A stretch of 64,000 bases of DNA from Pycnopodia helianthoides (lineage: Eukaryota > Echinodermata > Asteroidea > Forcipulatida > Asteriidae), in contig CM063243.1 in the NCBI GenBank assembly GCA_032158295.1, positions 5,650,948 to 5,714,947 of the forward strand, written 5' to 3'. A program made the position numbers and the translations under genes. The notes beneath the pieces are model-generated. The model did no database searches. It had not been told where the DNA came from and saw only the letters and a program-made list of their open reading frames with translations. Every line of letters starts with the position of its first letter. Within the stretch, counting starts at the first letter, position 1. Shown here in pieces: positions 45,522 to 57,059 of the stretch.

Positions 45522-45770
45522 ATGAGGACCTTGATGAGTTGTTGGCTGAGATCGTTTCAGATAATCCATCATGGGGGAAAAAAAAATGATCCATGGCCGT
45601 TTAGAGTCAATGGATCTACGAGTCCGGAGAGACAGCGTACACCAAAGCATGAAGCGAGTAGACCCAGCAGGGGTGGAAGAAAGACGACAAAGGGCGCTGC
45701 ATCGGAGGCAGTATCAAGTTGCTGGGCCAAATGCACTCTGGCATATTGATGGCCATCATAAACTTATTCG
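45522..45770 (+). pseudogene. Transposase exon 2 (frameshift in A9 run; first catalytic Asp)
   Basis: The frame DEDLDELLAEIVSDNPSWG meets nine As (45578-45586) and a stop. One base off, it continues MIHGRLESMDLRVRRDSVHQ, then RVDPAGVEERRQRALHRRQY and PNALWHIDGHHKLIR. HIDGHHKL holds the first Asp of an rve-type DDE core. The donor is GTAAGC at 45771, phase 2. Confidence 0.78.
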
Positions 45771-46245
45771 GTAAGCAAAATGTACATTCGAATTTTATTA
45801 AATAATAGTTGCCCAACCATACTATTTTTTCTTAGAGCTGTAAACTGGCAGGGTAATGGCTGGTCATGAGTTCTTTAGAATGTTATCTCACCGAGCTGAA
45901 CCAAAAAAATAATAATGATAATCTGATACAGTTTCATTTACCGGTCATGAAGTTCTTTATTACAAAAAGTGATCACATCGAATTTTTTACTACAAAAATC
46001 TGATACAGTTTCGTAGTGGTTAAACGAGAAAATCCATCAAAAAGCAGATGGATTCTGTCTCATGATTTTTATTGAAAAGTCTTTTAAAAAGTTTGTGCAT
46101 GGTTATACTTATCTAGTGTATTGTATAGTTTTAATATAAACATTACATTGTAATCAATCCCTCCCCGGGTCCTGATAAGCTTAAGTTTGATCCATAATTT
46201 TTCTCTCCTTCTCTCTCTCTCTCACCGGTTCGTCCTATAATACAG

Positions 46246-46476
46246 TCTGACATTGATGGATATGGCATTGATATGAATGCAGGTCAAGGTCGTGCAGGTG
46301 ATCACGATTCTGTAGCTGTTCCCGAAACCCCTCTCCCGCTCACAGACGAGGAGAGACGACTCTTTGAGTTCCATTTCCCTACAGATCTTGAAACAAGTGC
46401 CGAAGTTGATGTCCATGTGCACATGTACAAGGCTGTAAGGGAGTACCTTCTCGGATGTGTACATCGTGACATGTAG
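46246..46476 (+). pseudogene. Transposase last exon (C-terminus)
   Basis: After acceptor AATACAG the exon reads SDIDGYGIDMNAGQG...VAVPETPLPLTDEERRLFEF and stops at TAG 46474-46476. It joins in phase 0 while exon 2 ends in phase 2. The 475-bp gap has no coding match for the second Asp and the Glu, so at least one middle exon has been deleted. The interval 46477-47439 holds no recognised gene. Confidence 0.65.
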
Positions 46477-47439
46477 AACATTATTTTAACTTGGAAGTCA
46501 TAAAATAATTTTTACATTTTTTTGATTTCAAGTTGTTTTACACCCGAAATGTCCTCTTTCACCCCAAAGGGCAAAAGATAATGCAAGATATCACCGCTTA
46601 ATCGTGGTAATACTGTTTCCCGTCATGACCCTTTCCAGGTGGTTATGATTTCCTTTCATTTCTTGAGTGAAATTATATGACTCCATTTATTTCGATAACT
46701 CTTCTTGACAGTTGGTGTAATTCACATCTGTAACAACCGCAAGAAGTATAGAGGCGTTATATTTTGTGTAATCGATATCTTAGTACAAATTATACCTATA
46801 TAACGATCAACAAAATAGTTCCTTTGAAATGTAAGAATACAAAGCCCTGTATAATTTTGTTTAGAATTATGCTTGTATAATACAAAGTGCATTCAACTTC
46901 ACAACAAGACAATCTTTATAAACCACTTCATTGTTAACAAATTTTTTGAAAAATATGACAACTCATCAGGCCTACTTTTAAGAAATGAAGATTGTTGCCC
47001 AACGTTCACAATATCGTTAAACCTATGTAATGGTCGCACAAATTTGGGCGTTATCAAATGAGCATCCTTATTTCAATGTTCATTTGAACAATTGTACTTC
47101 ATAACAAAAAAATGTTTTTATGTTAATTCGGTGGTGTTGGAAATTTTATTTTCAAAAATTGTGTATCATTTAAAATTGAAAATAAAATTCATAGAAAAAG
47201 GTCTTCGCTATAGTTGAATTTTATGTTTTCGATATGCGCGAGACGTGTCTATCGATACGGCGATGTATATACAATGTAGATCACCAGTATACTTATTAAG
47301 ACAGTACGTTGTTGTATCGTACGCTGTGAGAGGCATGGTATAAATCGGTATAAATTTGTTGACGTCAGCATACAAAATGTTGCGCATGGTTGGCTGAGAC
47401 AGAGTCCTGTGGCAATTTTGATGTACAGGAAAAAATCTA

Positions 47440-47682
47440 TCAGGCCATGCCAAACCCCACAGTATTAAGAATGCCAAAGGTCATTTGGGTTTTGAAGGAT
47501 TCATAACTATCGTGAACCGTTGGCAGTTCCAATACATTGCCGCAAGTTTGCCGCGCGGAAATTTTGTGTCATCTCTTGCAAATTCGATGGATGGAATCGG
47601 CTGAAACCCTACAGCCGGTTCGTTTTGGAGGCCGGTTGCAAAAATCAAAACGTCTGCAAGGGTGAGGTCCATTGGTCTTCTT
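47440..47682 (-). pseudogene. HECT gene, C-lobe exon with catalytic Cys (frameshift)
   Basis: It reads MDLTLADVLIFATGLQNEPA, PIPSIEFARDDTKFPR, then one base is missing near 47551. The continuing frame reads QTCGNVLELPTVHDSYESFK and ends FGMA with TGA at 47440-47442. TC with the Cys codon at 47542-47544 is the ubiquitin-thioester position of HECT ligases. Confidence 0.83.
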
Positions 47683-48059
47683 CTGGAAGAAAAAAATAAA
47701 AAGGGTGAAAACTTTAAAAAGAAATAAAAACGTCATGTAATTCTCATTGCAGTTTTCTTCAGCTAAAGCCTTGATTGTGTTGCTTTAACCCAAAGTATGT
47801 AATACCGATTTTGAAATGTCTTTGATTTTTAATGTTTGTTTTTCTTGAAGCAAAACAATTATGAATCTACAAGCACATCATTTCCGCAACAATCTACACT
47901 ATTTTTATAGTCTGATGCGTAAGCGAGAATTTGGGGGTACCAACAAGATCACGCGCATACGTTAATCCCAATACGTAAAATGTGTTAGAATGTTGTTTGA
48001 AGCATGGTTTAGGTTTGCAAAATATTAAAGTCAGATGAAAAGTTTGTAATTTTGTTTAC

Positions 48060-49314
48060 CTACCTTCGACATCTTGAACAAAGTCCCTCCAAAAGCCTAT
48101 TGCTCTGAGCTCGGACCTTCTGGAGTTACTTCCCTCCTCACTCAACGTTGTAACACAAAATAGATTAACTACCGTTTCGGCTGTCATTGGTGTTGGCTCT
48201 TCCGGGGCAATGAAGAGGGTTGAAAACAAGTCAGGATTTGTCTTTACTGCATCCAGCACGCCGAGTTCTGACAACCCTGCGCATAACCTGAATAAAATAA
48301 AGAAAACAACCTTTTTAATACATCGATATCATTAGGCATTACAGTTTATACTGGTGGATAAAATTATGTCTCAAAAGCTATCCTTTTTCCAAGAGACTTT
48401 CGAAAAACGTAGTGTTTGTGTGATTTGTTTATTGCTGTAGTATTTTTCTTGGCTTTTGCAAAAACATGTTCAATTATACCATCTTTTTGTGTTGAGTTGT
48501 TTTTTTCAGGTAAAGTTTATTTTTATATTAAGATTTCTTTTCACCTTTTTCTACTTAATTTTCTCCCCCAATTCCAATAGACTTTGTACACAGTTTTTCA
48601 ATTGCCTGTTCACAATTCCTCATTGCCTTAGAATTATCATAAAACACTAGTTACACGTTTTGTTGACAAGGGAAGGGAAGTCAGGCAAACATTGATTAAA
48701 TGCTTTTTTTATTTGATTTTATTCATAAATGGTTAGTACGAACTACCATAAAATGTTTAGTTGGTGATACCTGTCTAGTGCTTGGTGGCACCGCCCTAGT
48801 ACATAAAACCTCGTTACATCTTCGACGATCTTGAGGCTTGGGGTATTTGGAAGCAAAACGCCAGACAGTTGTATAAGTGCATCCAGGTCGTGAAGAATGC
48901 GTTCCTTCTGCGTCTCGTCAGCTGTTAGCAACTGAAATGATAATGAACCATTCTCAATACTCCTTTCGTGGTGTGTACAATTGTAATTTCATTCGTAGCT
49001 TTTGAAGTTTTATGAAAACCACAACTTCATAAACAATCAATTTAGCATAACCATCATCAGCGATGCATCTTTAAAGAAACGACATTACCACATTCATTAA
49101 GCAATAATAAAAATCACTGCCTGTTCAAAACTGAAATCACTCACATCTTGGAGGTTTTTTCTTAGCTCTAGATCACCTACATCATTCGTCGTAGGGGATG
49201 CACGGTGTACGCCCTTCGACAACGCGTCATAAAGGGTCCTGGACAAAAATGTCGGTGATGGCCCACCATGCACCAGGGAGACCGCGAAAATGCGTCCCAC
49301 AAAAAAATAATTAT
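48060..49314 (-). pseudogene. HECT gene, HECT N-lobe exons
   Basis: There are three exons. 49314-49145 reads NYFFVGRIFAVSLVHGGPSP with donor GTGAGT. 48931-48771 reads LLTADETQKERILHDLDALI and RFYVLGRCHQALD. 48287-48060 reads LCAGLSELGVLDAVKTNPDL, FCVTTLSEEGSNSRRSE and FWRDFVQDVEG. Phases 0, 2 and 2 join without conflict. They correspond to the body of the HECT N-lobe, which binds E2. Confidence 0.82.
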
Positions 49315-49564
49315 CTGCATGAAGGCCTGTTAGTAAAACACATAGGGGAAAAATTCAACTGTTACGTTTAAACAGTAAACGGAGCAGGCATGGTAGCAAC
49401 GCCTTTTATTTGTTAACCAGATCGATATTGCAGGTTCAAGTTTGTGATAACGTAAGATAGTACGGTATTGTTGTGAGACTTTTGCCCACCTATTTACCTG
49501 AACTTAATTACAGCTAAACATAAACTGGTTGTAAAATAGATCTAAGAATCGATTTAAAACTTAC

Positions 49565-49874
49565 TCGGAGCGTTTAAGGTCAGGTTACGTCTGTTCAAGG
49601 GCCCATCAAACATAGGACCTGCTTGAGTATGGGCCATGGGAGCCTGAGCAGCTCGCGTCTTGGCCCTCCCTCATCTACAGCTCCCTCCGCATTGCCAATG
49701 TCGTCTGTAAATTTCACAGACATTCGTTTTATGGAACTGTACGATGGCCTTTTGAGTCCGCGGAGGGCACTCTCCCAGACAGTTTGCCGATTTATATTAA
49801 ATTTTGCAGAACTGTCCGAATCAATTTTCAGAGCAAGTTCATGCAAAATGGCTTGTGCTGAAATATCGCCACAC
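49565..49874 (-). pseudogene. HECT gene, start of HECT domain (frameshift)
   Basis: It encodes CGDISAQAILHELALKID, WESALRGLKRPS, MSVKFTDDIGNAEGAVDEGG and PRREL, the canonical HECT entry (V.F....E.AVD.GGPRRE). Near 49640 one base is missing. After it the frame reads HTQAGPMFDGPLNRRNLTLN and reaches a GTAAGT donor in phase 1, matching the next exon. Confidence 0.82.
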
Positions 49875-50134
49875 CTGTTTGAAATGAAGACGACTGGTTA
49901 AAAATTATGAACGTAGATCTCAATAAAACATTAACAAAAAATGAAATTATTATAAGTCTGGGCATTTCATACACTTTAGAATGATCATGTTTCTGCACAA
50001 AAAAGGAAATTCAAGAGCAGATACTGCAGTCTCATCCCGGTGCATAAAAGCACATTCTAGGGTCGACGAAAACAACACCGGAAGAATCAGCAACAAACGC
50101 CAAGGTATAGGCCTAGTGGGAGCATTGTATATAC

Positions 50135-50246
50135 CTTGCATTTTGGGGCACTTCTAGACTCGCAGCAATTGCTGCGTCAATCCAAGTCCACGGAGTCCTG
50201 CTCCCAATCATCATCATGTGGGATAATGCACTCTTCAACGTAGGTC
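50135..50246 (-). pseudogene. HECT gene, acidic and UIM exon (frameshift)
   Basis: It begins TYVEECIIPHDDDWEQDSVD and meets TGA. One base off, it continues DAAIAASLEVPQNA, a classic ubiquitin-interacting motif (acidic stretch, then A-x-x-x-S). Exon-end phases fit only if one extra base sits near 50178. Confidence 0.7.
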
Positions 50247-50371
50247 CTAATTGAATCAACAACAAAAACAATCGTTGAAATAATTGACACTATTGAGGTC
50301 TACAAAATTAATCTTGTTTATTACCGTATACGGGGGTATTCATCAGGATTCAGCTAATCCATTCAACTCAC

Positions 50372-50580
50372 CTGTAACTCTGTCTATGACCAGTCGATGT
50401 CGATGGGGCATGTTGAACACTGAAACAAAGTGAATTATAGGTTGTATTTAATTTTGAAAACCAAACAGAAAACAGTGTGTGGGTGTTGCGTTTAAAATAC
50501 TGGATCAAACTGAATGAACTAACCTGTCGCTTTCTCTGTGACCAGATGATGTTGACGGGGCCTCTTCGTCGCCATACACA
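50372..50580 (-). pseudogene. HECT gene, duplicated mini-exons
   Basis: Exon 50580-50524 encodes VYGDEEAPSTSSGHRESD and exon 50419-50372 encodes VQHAPSTSTGHRQSY. Both are phase 2 at both ends and share APSTS(S/T)GHR(E/Q)S, so one arose by exon duplication. They encode a Ser-rich linker ahead of the UIM. Confidence 0.65.
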
Positions 50581-51087
50581 CTGTGAAATTGTAAGCATTA
50601 CACAAAAAGACTTCAACTAAAACCAACACTAACTTGATGCCCGTTTCATGGTTTGTTGCAATTTTTTTCCACATTTTGTCCAAATTTTCCGACAACACTA
50701 TTTGTTTTAAAGTGCAAAAAGGGCAGTCAATTTATTTGGGTTTTGCTTGGGGATTTTATTTGGATATTTGTTCACCGCAGGTTCTTCCCGTTCATTGTAA
50801 AACTTTGAACTTTGTTGTTATTTAAGTTGGCCTATAGATGGTTTAGTGTATTTCCTTTTAATCTGTGTGACTGTACTATATTATTATTGTTTGAACTATG
50901 ACTTTTTTTAATTATGTGTAAATGGAACTAAATTTCTGTATTTCTTTTATTTCTACTTCTAATTCTAATCAGTTTGCAAACTTTCGTAAAGCATAATTCA
51001 CAGAAGCACTTTGGCTAAACCTCGTTAACAGTGATTAACTTCTGACTAGCCGCAACTAGTTAACCACCTTTAAACACAAACCCTTAC

Positions 51088-51689
51088 CGATTACCACAAG
51101 CAGCTGTCGCTATTGGAGTCTGTGAGGTAGGCAATTCAGTACTGTGGTTGCGGGTGGCGTTACTTGAAATAAGACGAGGTAATAGCAACAGTTATTGAAA
51201 ATTATAGGGCGTATGTCTGGCAACATGAAGATCCTCAGCATTCCCCCACCCCCATTGCTGGCTTTTAGTATCAATATTTTGTTTATTAAATTTCAAAACA
51301 AACTGACACTAAAAATTACAAGAACATGTGCACATCATCTACAGGTTAAAAAGAAGGGGAATAACCAAAACAAAAACACCTAGATACGATATTGAAAATG
51401 GGTTAATAGAGAAACTCTGTTACATCCAGTCTTCAAAAGACTACCTGAAAGACATTTGAAAAGACTATGATCTACATTTTAAACTGTGTAAAAGTTCAAA
51501 CCATTACAAACCAATAAAATATTTTGTGTTTACAATAAATCCAATGTGATTGCTGGTTTTCGGTTAAAATTTTACTGTTTTGTCACTGTTGAACAACTGT
51601 TTCGGGAATTTATAAAGCATAGGACCTACCTGTTTGTGGCACCCGATAACCGCCTCCTTGAAACCAATATTAGCATATCATCACCAGCC
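51088..51689 (-). pseudogene. HECT gene, two linker exons
   Basis: Exon 51689-51630 reads AGDDMLILVSRRRLSGATN. Exon 51162-51088 reads SNATRNHSTELPTSQTPIAT. Both are phase 2 to phase 2, with good donors (GTAGGT, GTAAGG). Confidence 0.6.
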
Positions 51690-51846
51690 CTGAAAAACAA
51701 CAAAATAAGAACAATGACAAGTGATGGCACTAATTTGTTTTGATTTAAAAACAAGATTTTGCAAACTTTCAGTTTTGAACAAAACAACTGTTACTGTTAA
51801 GTAAGCTGCAACAAACTCTGATGAAATAATCAATTGACGAACTTAC

Positions 51847-51950
51847 AGTTCATGCTCTTCAATGTGTTCCTGGAGATCAGTCATCGGCACCATCGCCTCG
51901 CATGTCATGCATCGTTCAAGAAAGACATCAGATGGTGATACCTGAATTTC
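51847..51950 (-). pseudogene. HECT gene, zinc-finger exon
   Basis: The exon reads EIQVSPSDVFLERCMTCEAM and DLQEHIEEHE. The spacing C-x2-C-x11-H-x3-H indicates a small C2H2 or UBZ-type finger, possibly ubiquitin binding. The donor is GTAAGT, phase 2. Confidence 0.75.
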
Positions 51951-52157
51951 CTGTCGAAAGTTTAACAATAAATTTTAATCTTTGTTTTAATTTCAATCGG
52001 TGAGTAAAGAAAGTGTGAAGCACGAATCGCTGCCGTTTTATGGGTTCAAAAATTCATATTATGGCAAAATACTATACCAAGAAGGTTCCTTTACCCCATG
52101 TTTTTATTCTTTCTTCCATTTATTTGAGAAAATGAAATTAAAGTGTCTTGTACTTAC

Positions 52158-53073
52158 CACAGCGTCCATATTTAAGTCCCGTTGTATTGGGCGAAGGAAC
52201 ACTCGACCTGTTTTTACCATGTCTTTCAAATGGGCCGTCGTGTAACCCTTCGAGGATAGTGGGATTATAACTAGTGTCCTTGTATTTGCAGGTAAGCGTA
52301 AAAAACTAAATCCGCCTGCTTCTGACAGTTTTGGGAATGTTTCCAGCAAAATGTCTTTTATCTCTTGTGCAGATGCAGAAATAGGCATTTCCACTTGCTT
52401 CTCGCCAAGTCCGGCCATCAGCAGGTGTTCCTTTTGAGTGGTTGATGGTGAGGAAACCTGTCAATGATTTTGTATTCAAACATTACGAAAACATTTTACA
52501 TTATAAATACAAAATTGAAACATTGAAACACAATTAAAATGTTGCCGGCAAGTTTTTGACTCTTAAATAACGTTTAGTAAAACTGACAATCCTGACACTG
52601 AACAAACAAATTACGAACACTATAAACCCACTTATCAGAAACACAAAATTCCAAGTCATAATTGACAAATAGATTGAATGAGGGACGACTGTGGAATTGA
52701 AAGTCAAATATCTATAATTGTCGCGTAAACAGTTTCCATTAATTTCGTATTAGAGTATTCAAAAAGTAGCTTAACAGAGAGCTTAAAAATAAACGAACAG
52801 GAGCGTGTACAACAATTAACATGTTCTTTCACAGATCAAGACCTATGATTCAGTTAATCAACTTGGTGTACAAATTGTCGCTAGTTTCTGCTCTCGTTTG
52901 GACCCATAAATGAAAATGTACAGCTACAAGTACAACACCAAGAACAAGGACTCACAAGGCTCCCGACTTACCCTGTTTCGGTCTGACAAACAAACAAACT
53001 TTAAAGATGTCTTTTTGAATGCTGGTGATTGAGCCGACCTTTTCCGGTTTCCACCCCGGTTTCCGGAGTGCCG
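52158..53073 (-). pseudogene. HECT gene, conserved central exons
   Basis: Exon 53073-52972 reads AFKKTSLKFVCLSDRNR up to donor GTAAGT. Exon 52457-52158 (300 nt, phase 0 at both ends) reads VSSPSTTQKEHLLMAGLGEK, FPKLSEAGGFSFLRLPANT and RVFLRPIQRDLNMDAV. This block is shared with G2E3-like proteins, but its biochemical role is unknown to me. Confidence 0.75.
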
Positions 53074-53811
53074 CTGTTCAGAAATTTAAATAGGCCACCC
53101 CTCTCCTGCTGGACCAACTGTTGAGTTCTGGGAGCTGTCATGTAAGAAAGTAAACAATATCAAGGCAATGCCGCAATTAGAAATAGGCCATTGTAAACAA
53201 ATATAAGTCAACACTTCACTATATTGCAAATAAGTACTGGAAATACTGGCAAATTATAATATCATCAAAATCATTTTCTCTTTGTATGTAACTCTTTTTA
53301 AACTGTAAGGGGACCCTTTTAAACCCTTGTGTCTCTTGCCAATTTTAAATTTTTTATAACTATTATTATTATTATTTTTTTTGATGGGTAAGTTTATTTA
53401 TTTGCCTGTGGGGGAATATTTTGCGTTTTAACTCATTCTGTATTATTACTTTTTAGCATCTTTCTATTGTTGTCTTAGTTTTTAATGTCTTTATAGACTT
53501 AGACTTATTGTAAATTATTATAAATTTTTAATATATGGCCAGGGATATTGGAATTGAAAGCCTTCGGGCTACAGTTTTTTGTAAACTTTTTAAATTCCAG
53601 GCATATTTCCCTGGCTTTTGTTTTGTTTATGTTTGTATTTTGTATGTGTTTTTATGCCGAATAGATAATAATAATAATAACACGACTTATATAAAAGAGT
53701 GCCTAACTTAAGAACAAGAAGCAAAACTAAAAATAACTCATAAATGTGGTTTAACCAAAATGATGTGAAAGTGCTTTTAAATAAATATTTAAAATAAAAA
53801 GGGAATCTTAC

Positions 53812-54926
53812 TGGGTTGCTCAGACACGACATTGACTCTACGACATCTCTGTTTAAGTATAACCTGGTCACCCAATCGACTTAGCTCATCATTATTAAGT
53901 GCTGCAACAGCAGCAACTGTTATCTAAAACCAGAAAAATGGAGAGAAAACAATTATCTGTAAACAAACAAAAATGCTTTCAAAGTCTCTTTTTTCAAACG
54001 AACGTTCACTATTTTGCGGAATGTACACCAGGGTAATGTTAAAATTGTGACTTTTCACGAAAATAGGGGTGGGGTACGAAAAATTCCGAAGGTGGGAATA
54101 TTTCACGGTTGTACAATTTCATGACGAATTAGCAGCTAATTGACAATTTATATGCATTTTCATTTTTTTTTTCTTCTTCATGTTTTTAGGAGAAGAGCAG
54201 CTTCTTTATGATGTTCTTTGACATAGGCCCTATTACGGGTGGGCCTAATTGTTTTATTGCCATCCCTTTAACGAATGCCTTTAATCCCAAGGTTTTAATC
54301 ATAAAAACTGACGACAACACACACGGTAACAAAGGGAGCAGTCAGACTTATTTGGAAAAGTAATTCAAGACTGATGCACGCTAAAATAAACACAGGACAG
54401 AACACCCCAACACACGCACACACACATACCGCACATACATTGACTACTCATCATGCCACCCACAAGAAAAACGAAGTTTTTATTTAAACAGTTTTAAAAT
54501 GTGTAGATTGATTTAAAAAACAAAAAATCTACACAAAACCTTTTGTTGTTGTTGTTTTAGGGAAAGCAACAGGGTTCAGCACAATTTTCAAATGATGTTT
54601 GTCGCATTTGAACAACAAAATGTTCTAGTCATTCATAACACTAATAAGTTACTCTAGGCGGTAGAAACGATGCGACCTATATAACCCCCCCCCCTCACCA
54701 AACTGCACAGAAAACCATGTCAGCACCACTAACATTCAGCTAATCCCCTTTTGTTAAGAAATAATTGTATAGATGTTGCTTTTTTAACGAGAGAAAATTA
54801 AGGGTATGATTTATGATTATTATATGAGAACAATATGACACTTACATTTTCCCTGCGGAAGTTCGATACTACAACGTCAATGTTCGGTATGTTAATACCC
54901 TCCAAAATTTCTCTAATTTGGTCCAT
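53812..54926 (-). pseudogene. HECT gene, N-terminal exons (SAM-like)
   Basis: Exon 54926-54846 starts MDQIREILEGINIPNIDVVV and ends FRREN at a GTAAGT donor in phase 0. Exon 53923-53812 continues ITVAAVAALNNDELSRLGDQ and VILKQRCRRVN. Helices plus 'L..L.D.EL..LGD...LK' resemble a SAM domain. The junction to the next exon at 53073 is out of phase by one with the donor I chose, so a small exon or another indel may be missing. Confidence 0.6.
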
Positions 54927-54931
54927 GTTAA

Positions 54932-56570
54932 GCCCTTTTGAAAAAAAGAAGAATTGGAAAGTATGCGCAGTGTAAAAATGTGTGAGTATTTTAAGAAAGT
55001 GGGATTTGTATCTGTATCTGATTTGTTTTTACAAACAAAAAGTACGCCATACCTAAACGCACTAACACATGGACACGTACATATAGTGTTGGTTGATGAA
55101 ATAATATAGAATTCACAAAATAATGTTGATCTAACAGTAATTTAATGTTAATGAAACAACTATGGCTACAGTATTTTACAAGTGAATAAAAGCGACAAAT
55201 GATAAATGTGAGCTGACTAGCCAATTTAGAAGCAATAAAAACTATAGAGACAAGAAGTATGCACACGTAATAATAAGGGTCTCTGTAATAAGAGGGTATA
55301 ATACAAGTGGGCCTTGGTACAGTAGAAGCCATCAATCAATTAGGGAGATTGACACCAAAGGCTCAAAATGTTGCTGGGGAAAGGTACAGGAGATTTAAAG
55401 TTGAAAAATAAATCTAGAATCATATGGAAGAAAACGATACGAAAATTATATTATAGGCCTATAAATGCAACTGCAAAAATAAAAATTACAATGTGTTTTA
55501 AACAAAGTAAAGATTATGCTAATGCTTCAACAAGTTGTTTTATTGTTTATAATGCAGAACAAAAACGTATACGACTTACCGTATACCAAGACTACAGGTC
55601 ATCACTCTGACTCTGGATTGCAGCGTTTGTGTCGAGATGGCTAAATCAAACTCTCTTCTCTTGCAACACGAGCAGCGTTCTTTTAAAACTGACCCCTGGG
55701 ACCACCCCCTTTACTGCCTGATTAAATTAGTCTATTGTGGTTCTTATAATGAGCAGTTGCCAAGTGGTTTGACTTGAGGAAACTGAGGTTCCACACCAAA
55801 ATGATTATCAAAAACTTTGTTATGGTTGTATCGTCCCATTTCTGGAATCAAAATGTTGGTCTGAATGTTTTTATTTCTTTACCAAGAGAGATTAGATTAC
55901 ACTAGAAATATTTCACAATTGCTGAACAATTTTCATTTGAGCATGTTCCAGTCCTCTACTTGCATATCAGGCTTCAATAATTTAAAATATGGTGTAATAA
56001 ATAGTACAAGGCATTATTTCGTACTAAATCCACTAGTCCCCATTAATTATAGCATGTCAACAGGTGGTCCATGTCCTCTGTGCAGTTCAAAACTCTCCGC
56101 ACACATTCTTAGACTATGACCTCAAGGTCCCCCAGTATTGACCTTTACTCCCCTGTTGACCACTACATCCTCCAACCTTATTCTAGGAAATAAGTCCAGG
56201 GATCTTGGGATTTTTCTCTGTGACAAGATTCCTAAATCTAGACTTACCCCAACACCAGAAGTCCTTAATTAATAACCCTTGACTTGATTGCACACGGCTA
56301 CATGTATGATTTCACTATTCCCTCTAAAAAGTTAAGAGAATCGTTAAGACTCCACCCATGATGCTTCAAAACTGCAATCAAAACTGTAAACCACTCTAAC
56401 AAATAATATCCCACCTCTTGCCTATTCTGGGCTACATTTAGCTATAAAGTTAAATTAATTACATGTGTAATAAATATACAATATTGTCCACTCTTGTTAT
56501 GATCATGCAAAATCTTTGGTAGTAAAATCGCTGGACAGGACTCCATCCATGCTGCTTCGTGTACAAACAT
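54932..56570. other. Right-hand non-coding part of the transposon
   Basis: No exon is supported. A possible 5' UTR exon of the HECT gene with a GTAAGT donor may lie near 55575-55620 on the minus strand (CTTGGTATACGG|TAAGTC). The 56100-56300 region (ACCCCAACACCAGAAGTCC...) has no recognised match. Confidence 0.3.
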
Positions 56571-56579
56571 GGTACAACC

Positions 56580-56912
56580 AATCAATGCTGCTTGGTGTAC
56601 AACGGTGGCAATTATGAATATTGTCTTACGAGATTGGCTGACTATGAGGTGCTGAGTCTGACACATCGGTGTCAGCGCGTCGGTTTAATACACGGCGGCG
56701 ACTATTGTAGCGTATACGCATCGATGTATGCGATCGTTTGAATCGCTCTTTTTCAACCGGCTTTTCGATCGTCTTTCGACGATCGCTCTTTTTCCACCGC
56801 TCTTTTTTCATCGCTCTTTTTTCATCGATCGTTCGGTGGAAAGGAGCGATCGATCGATACAAAAGAACGATCGATGGGTTGTTCGAATTATTTGCCTCTT
56901 TGGCGTTCCATA
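56580..56912 (-). repeat. Right terminal inverted repeat of the DNA transposon
   Basis: Read on the minus strand, it has the same order as the left end: TATGGAACGCCAAAGAGGC, ATCGATCG repeats (only about three), AAAAAGAGCG-type units, and CATACATCGATGCGTATACG. It is shorter than the left repeat because it has fewer internal units. Confidence 0.82.
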
Positions 56913-57059
56913 GGGTTAAACCATCAGAATACATGGCGAGCTGCGACGAAACTACACTGCAGAGAGAAAGAAACATTTAAGGCATATATTCAATACCGGT
57001 ACCCTTAATGATATAAAATTGAGAAATGCCAAATAACGTGTTGTTTCTCTGTGTACAAG

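Larger units (their letters stand above)
47440..54926 (-). pseudogene. HECT E3 ubiquitin ligase carried by the transposon (G2E3-like)
   Basis: About 15 exons (right to left) can be joined into a protein of about 720 residues. It has an N-terminal SAM-like helical region, a conserved KKTSLKFVCLSD / AGLGEK / FPKLSEAGGF block, a C2H2-like zinc finger, a Ser/Thr-rich linker, a UIM, and a complete HECT domain with catalytic Cys. All introns have GT/AG ends. Phases agree from 52457 to the stop except for three single-base indels (near 50178, 49640 and 47551). The resemblance is to G2/M-phase-specific E3 ligase-like proteins common in fish and invertebrates. The product would transfer ubiquitin from E2 to unknown substrates. 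Confidence 0.85.
44157..56912 (+). mobile_element. 12.76-kb DNA transposon with transposase and HECT ligase (IS3EU-like)
   Basis: Ends are TATGGAACGCCAAAGAGGC at 44157 and its complement ending 56912, directly flanked by GGGTTA at 44151-44156 and 56913-56918. The unoccupied paralogous site in copy A (15288-15315, ACAGTAGAGGGTTGAACCATC) confirms both boundaries. Long terminal inverted repeats surround a plus-strand integrase-type transposase (45078-46476) and a minus-strand HECT ubiquitin-ligase gene (54926-47440), arranged convergently. TAY ends and a 6-bp duplication match what I recall of eukaryotic IS3EU elements; the superfamily name is inference. The transposase lacks most of its catalytic core, so this copy is non-autonomous. 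Confidence 0.87.

Noticed and set aside
55368..55610. 80-codon plus-strand ORF
   Set aside because: No splice context or recognised domain; it lies in AT-rich sequence and probably overlaps the 5' region of the minus-strand HECT gene.
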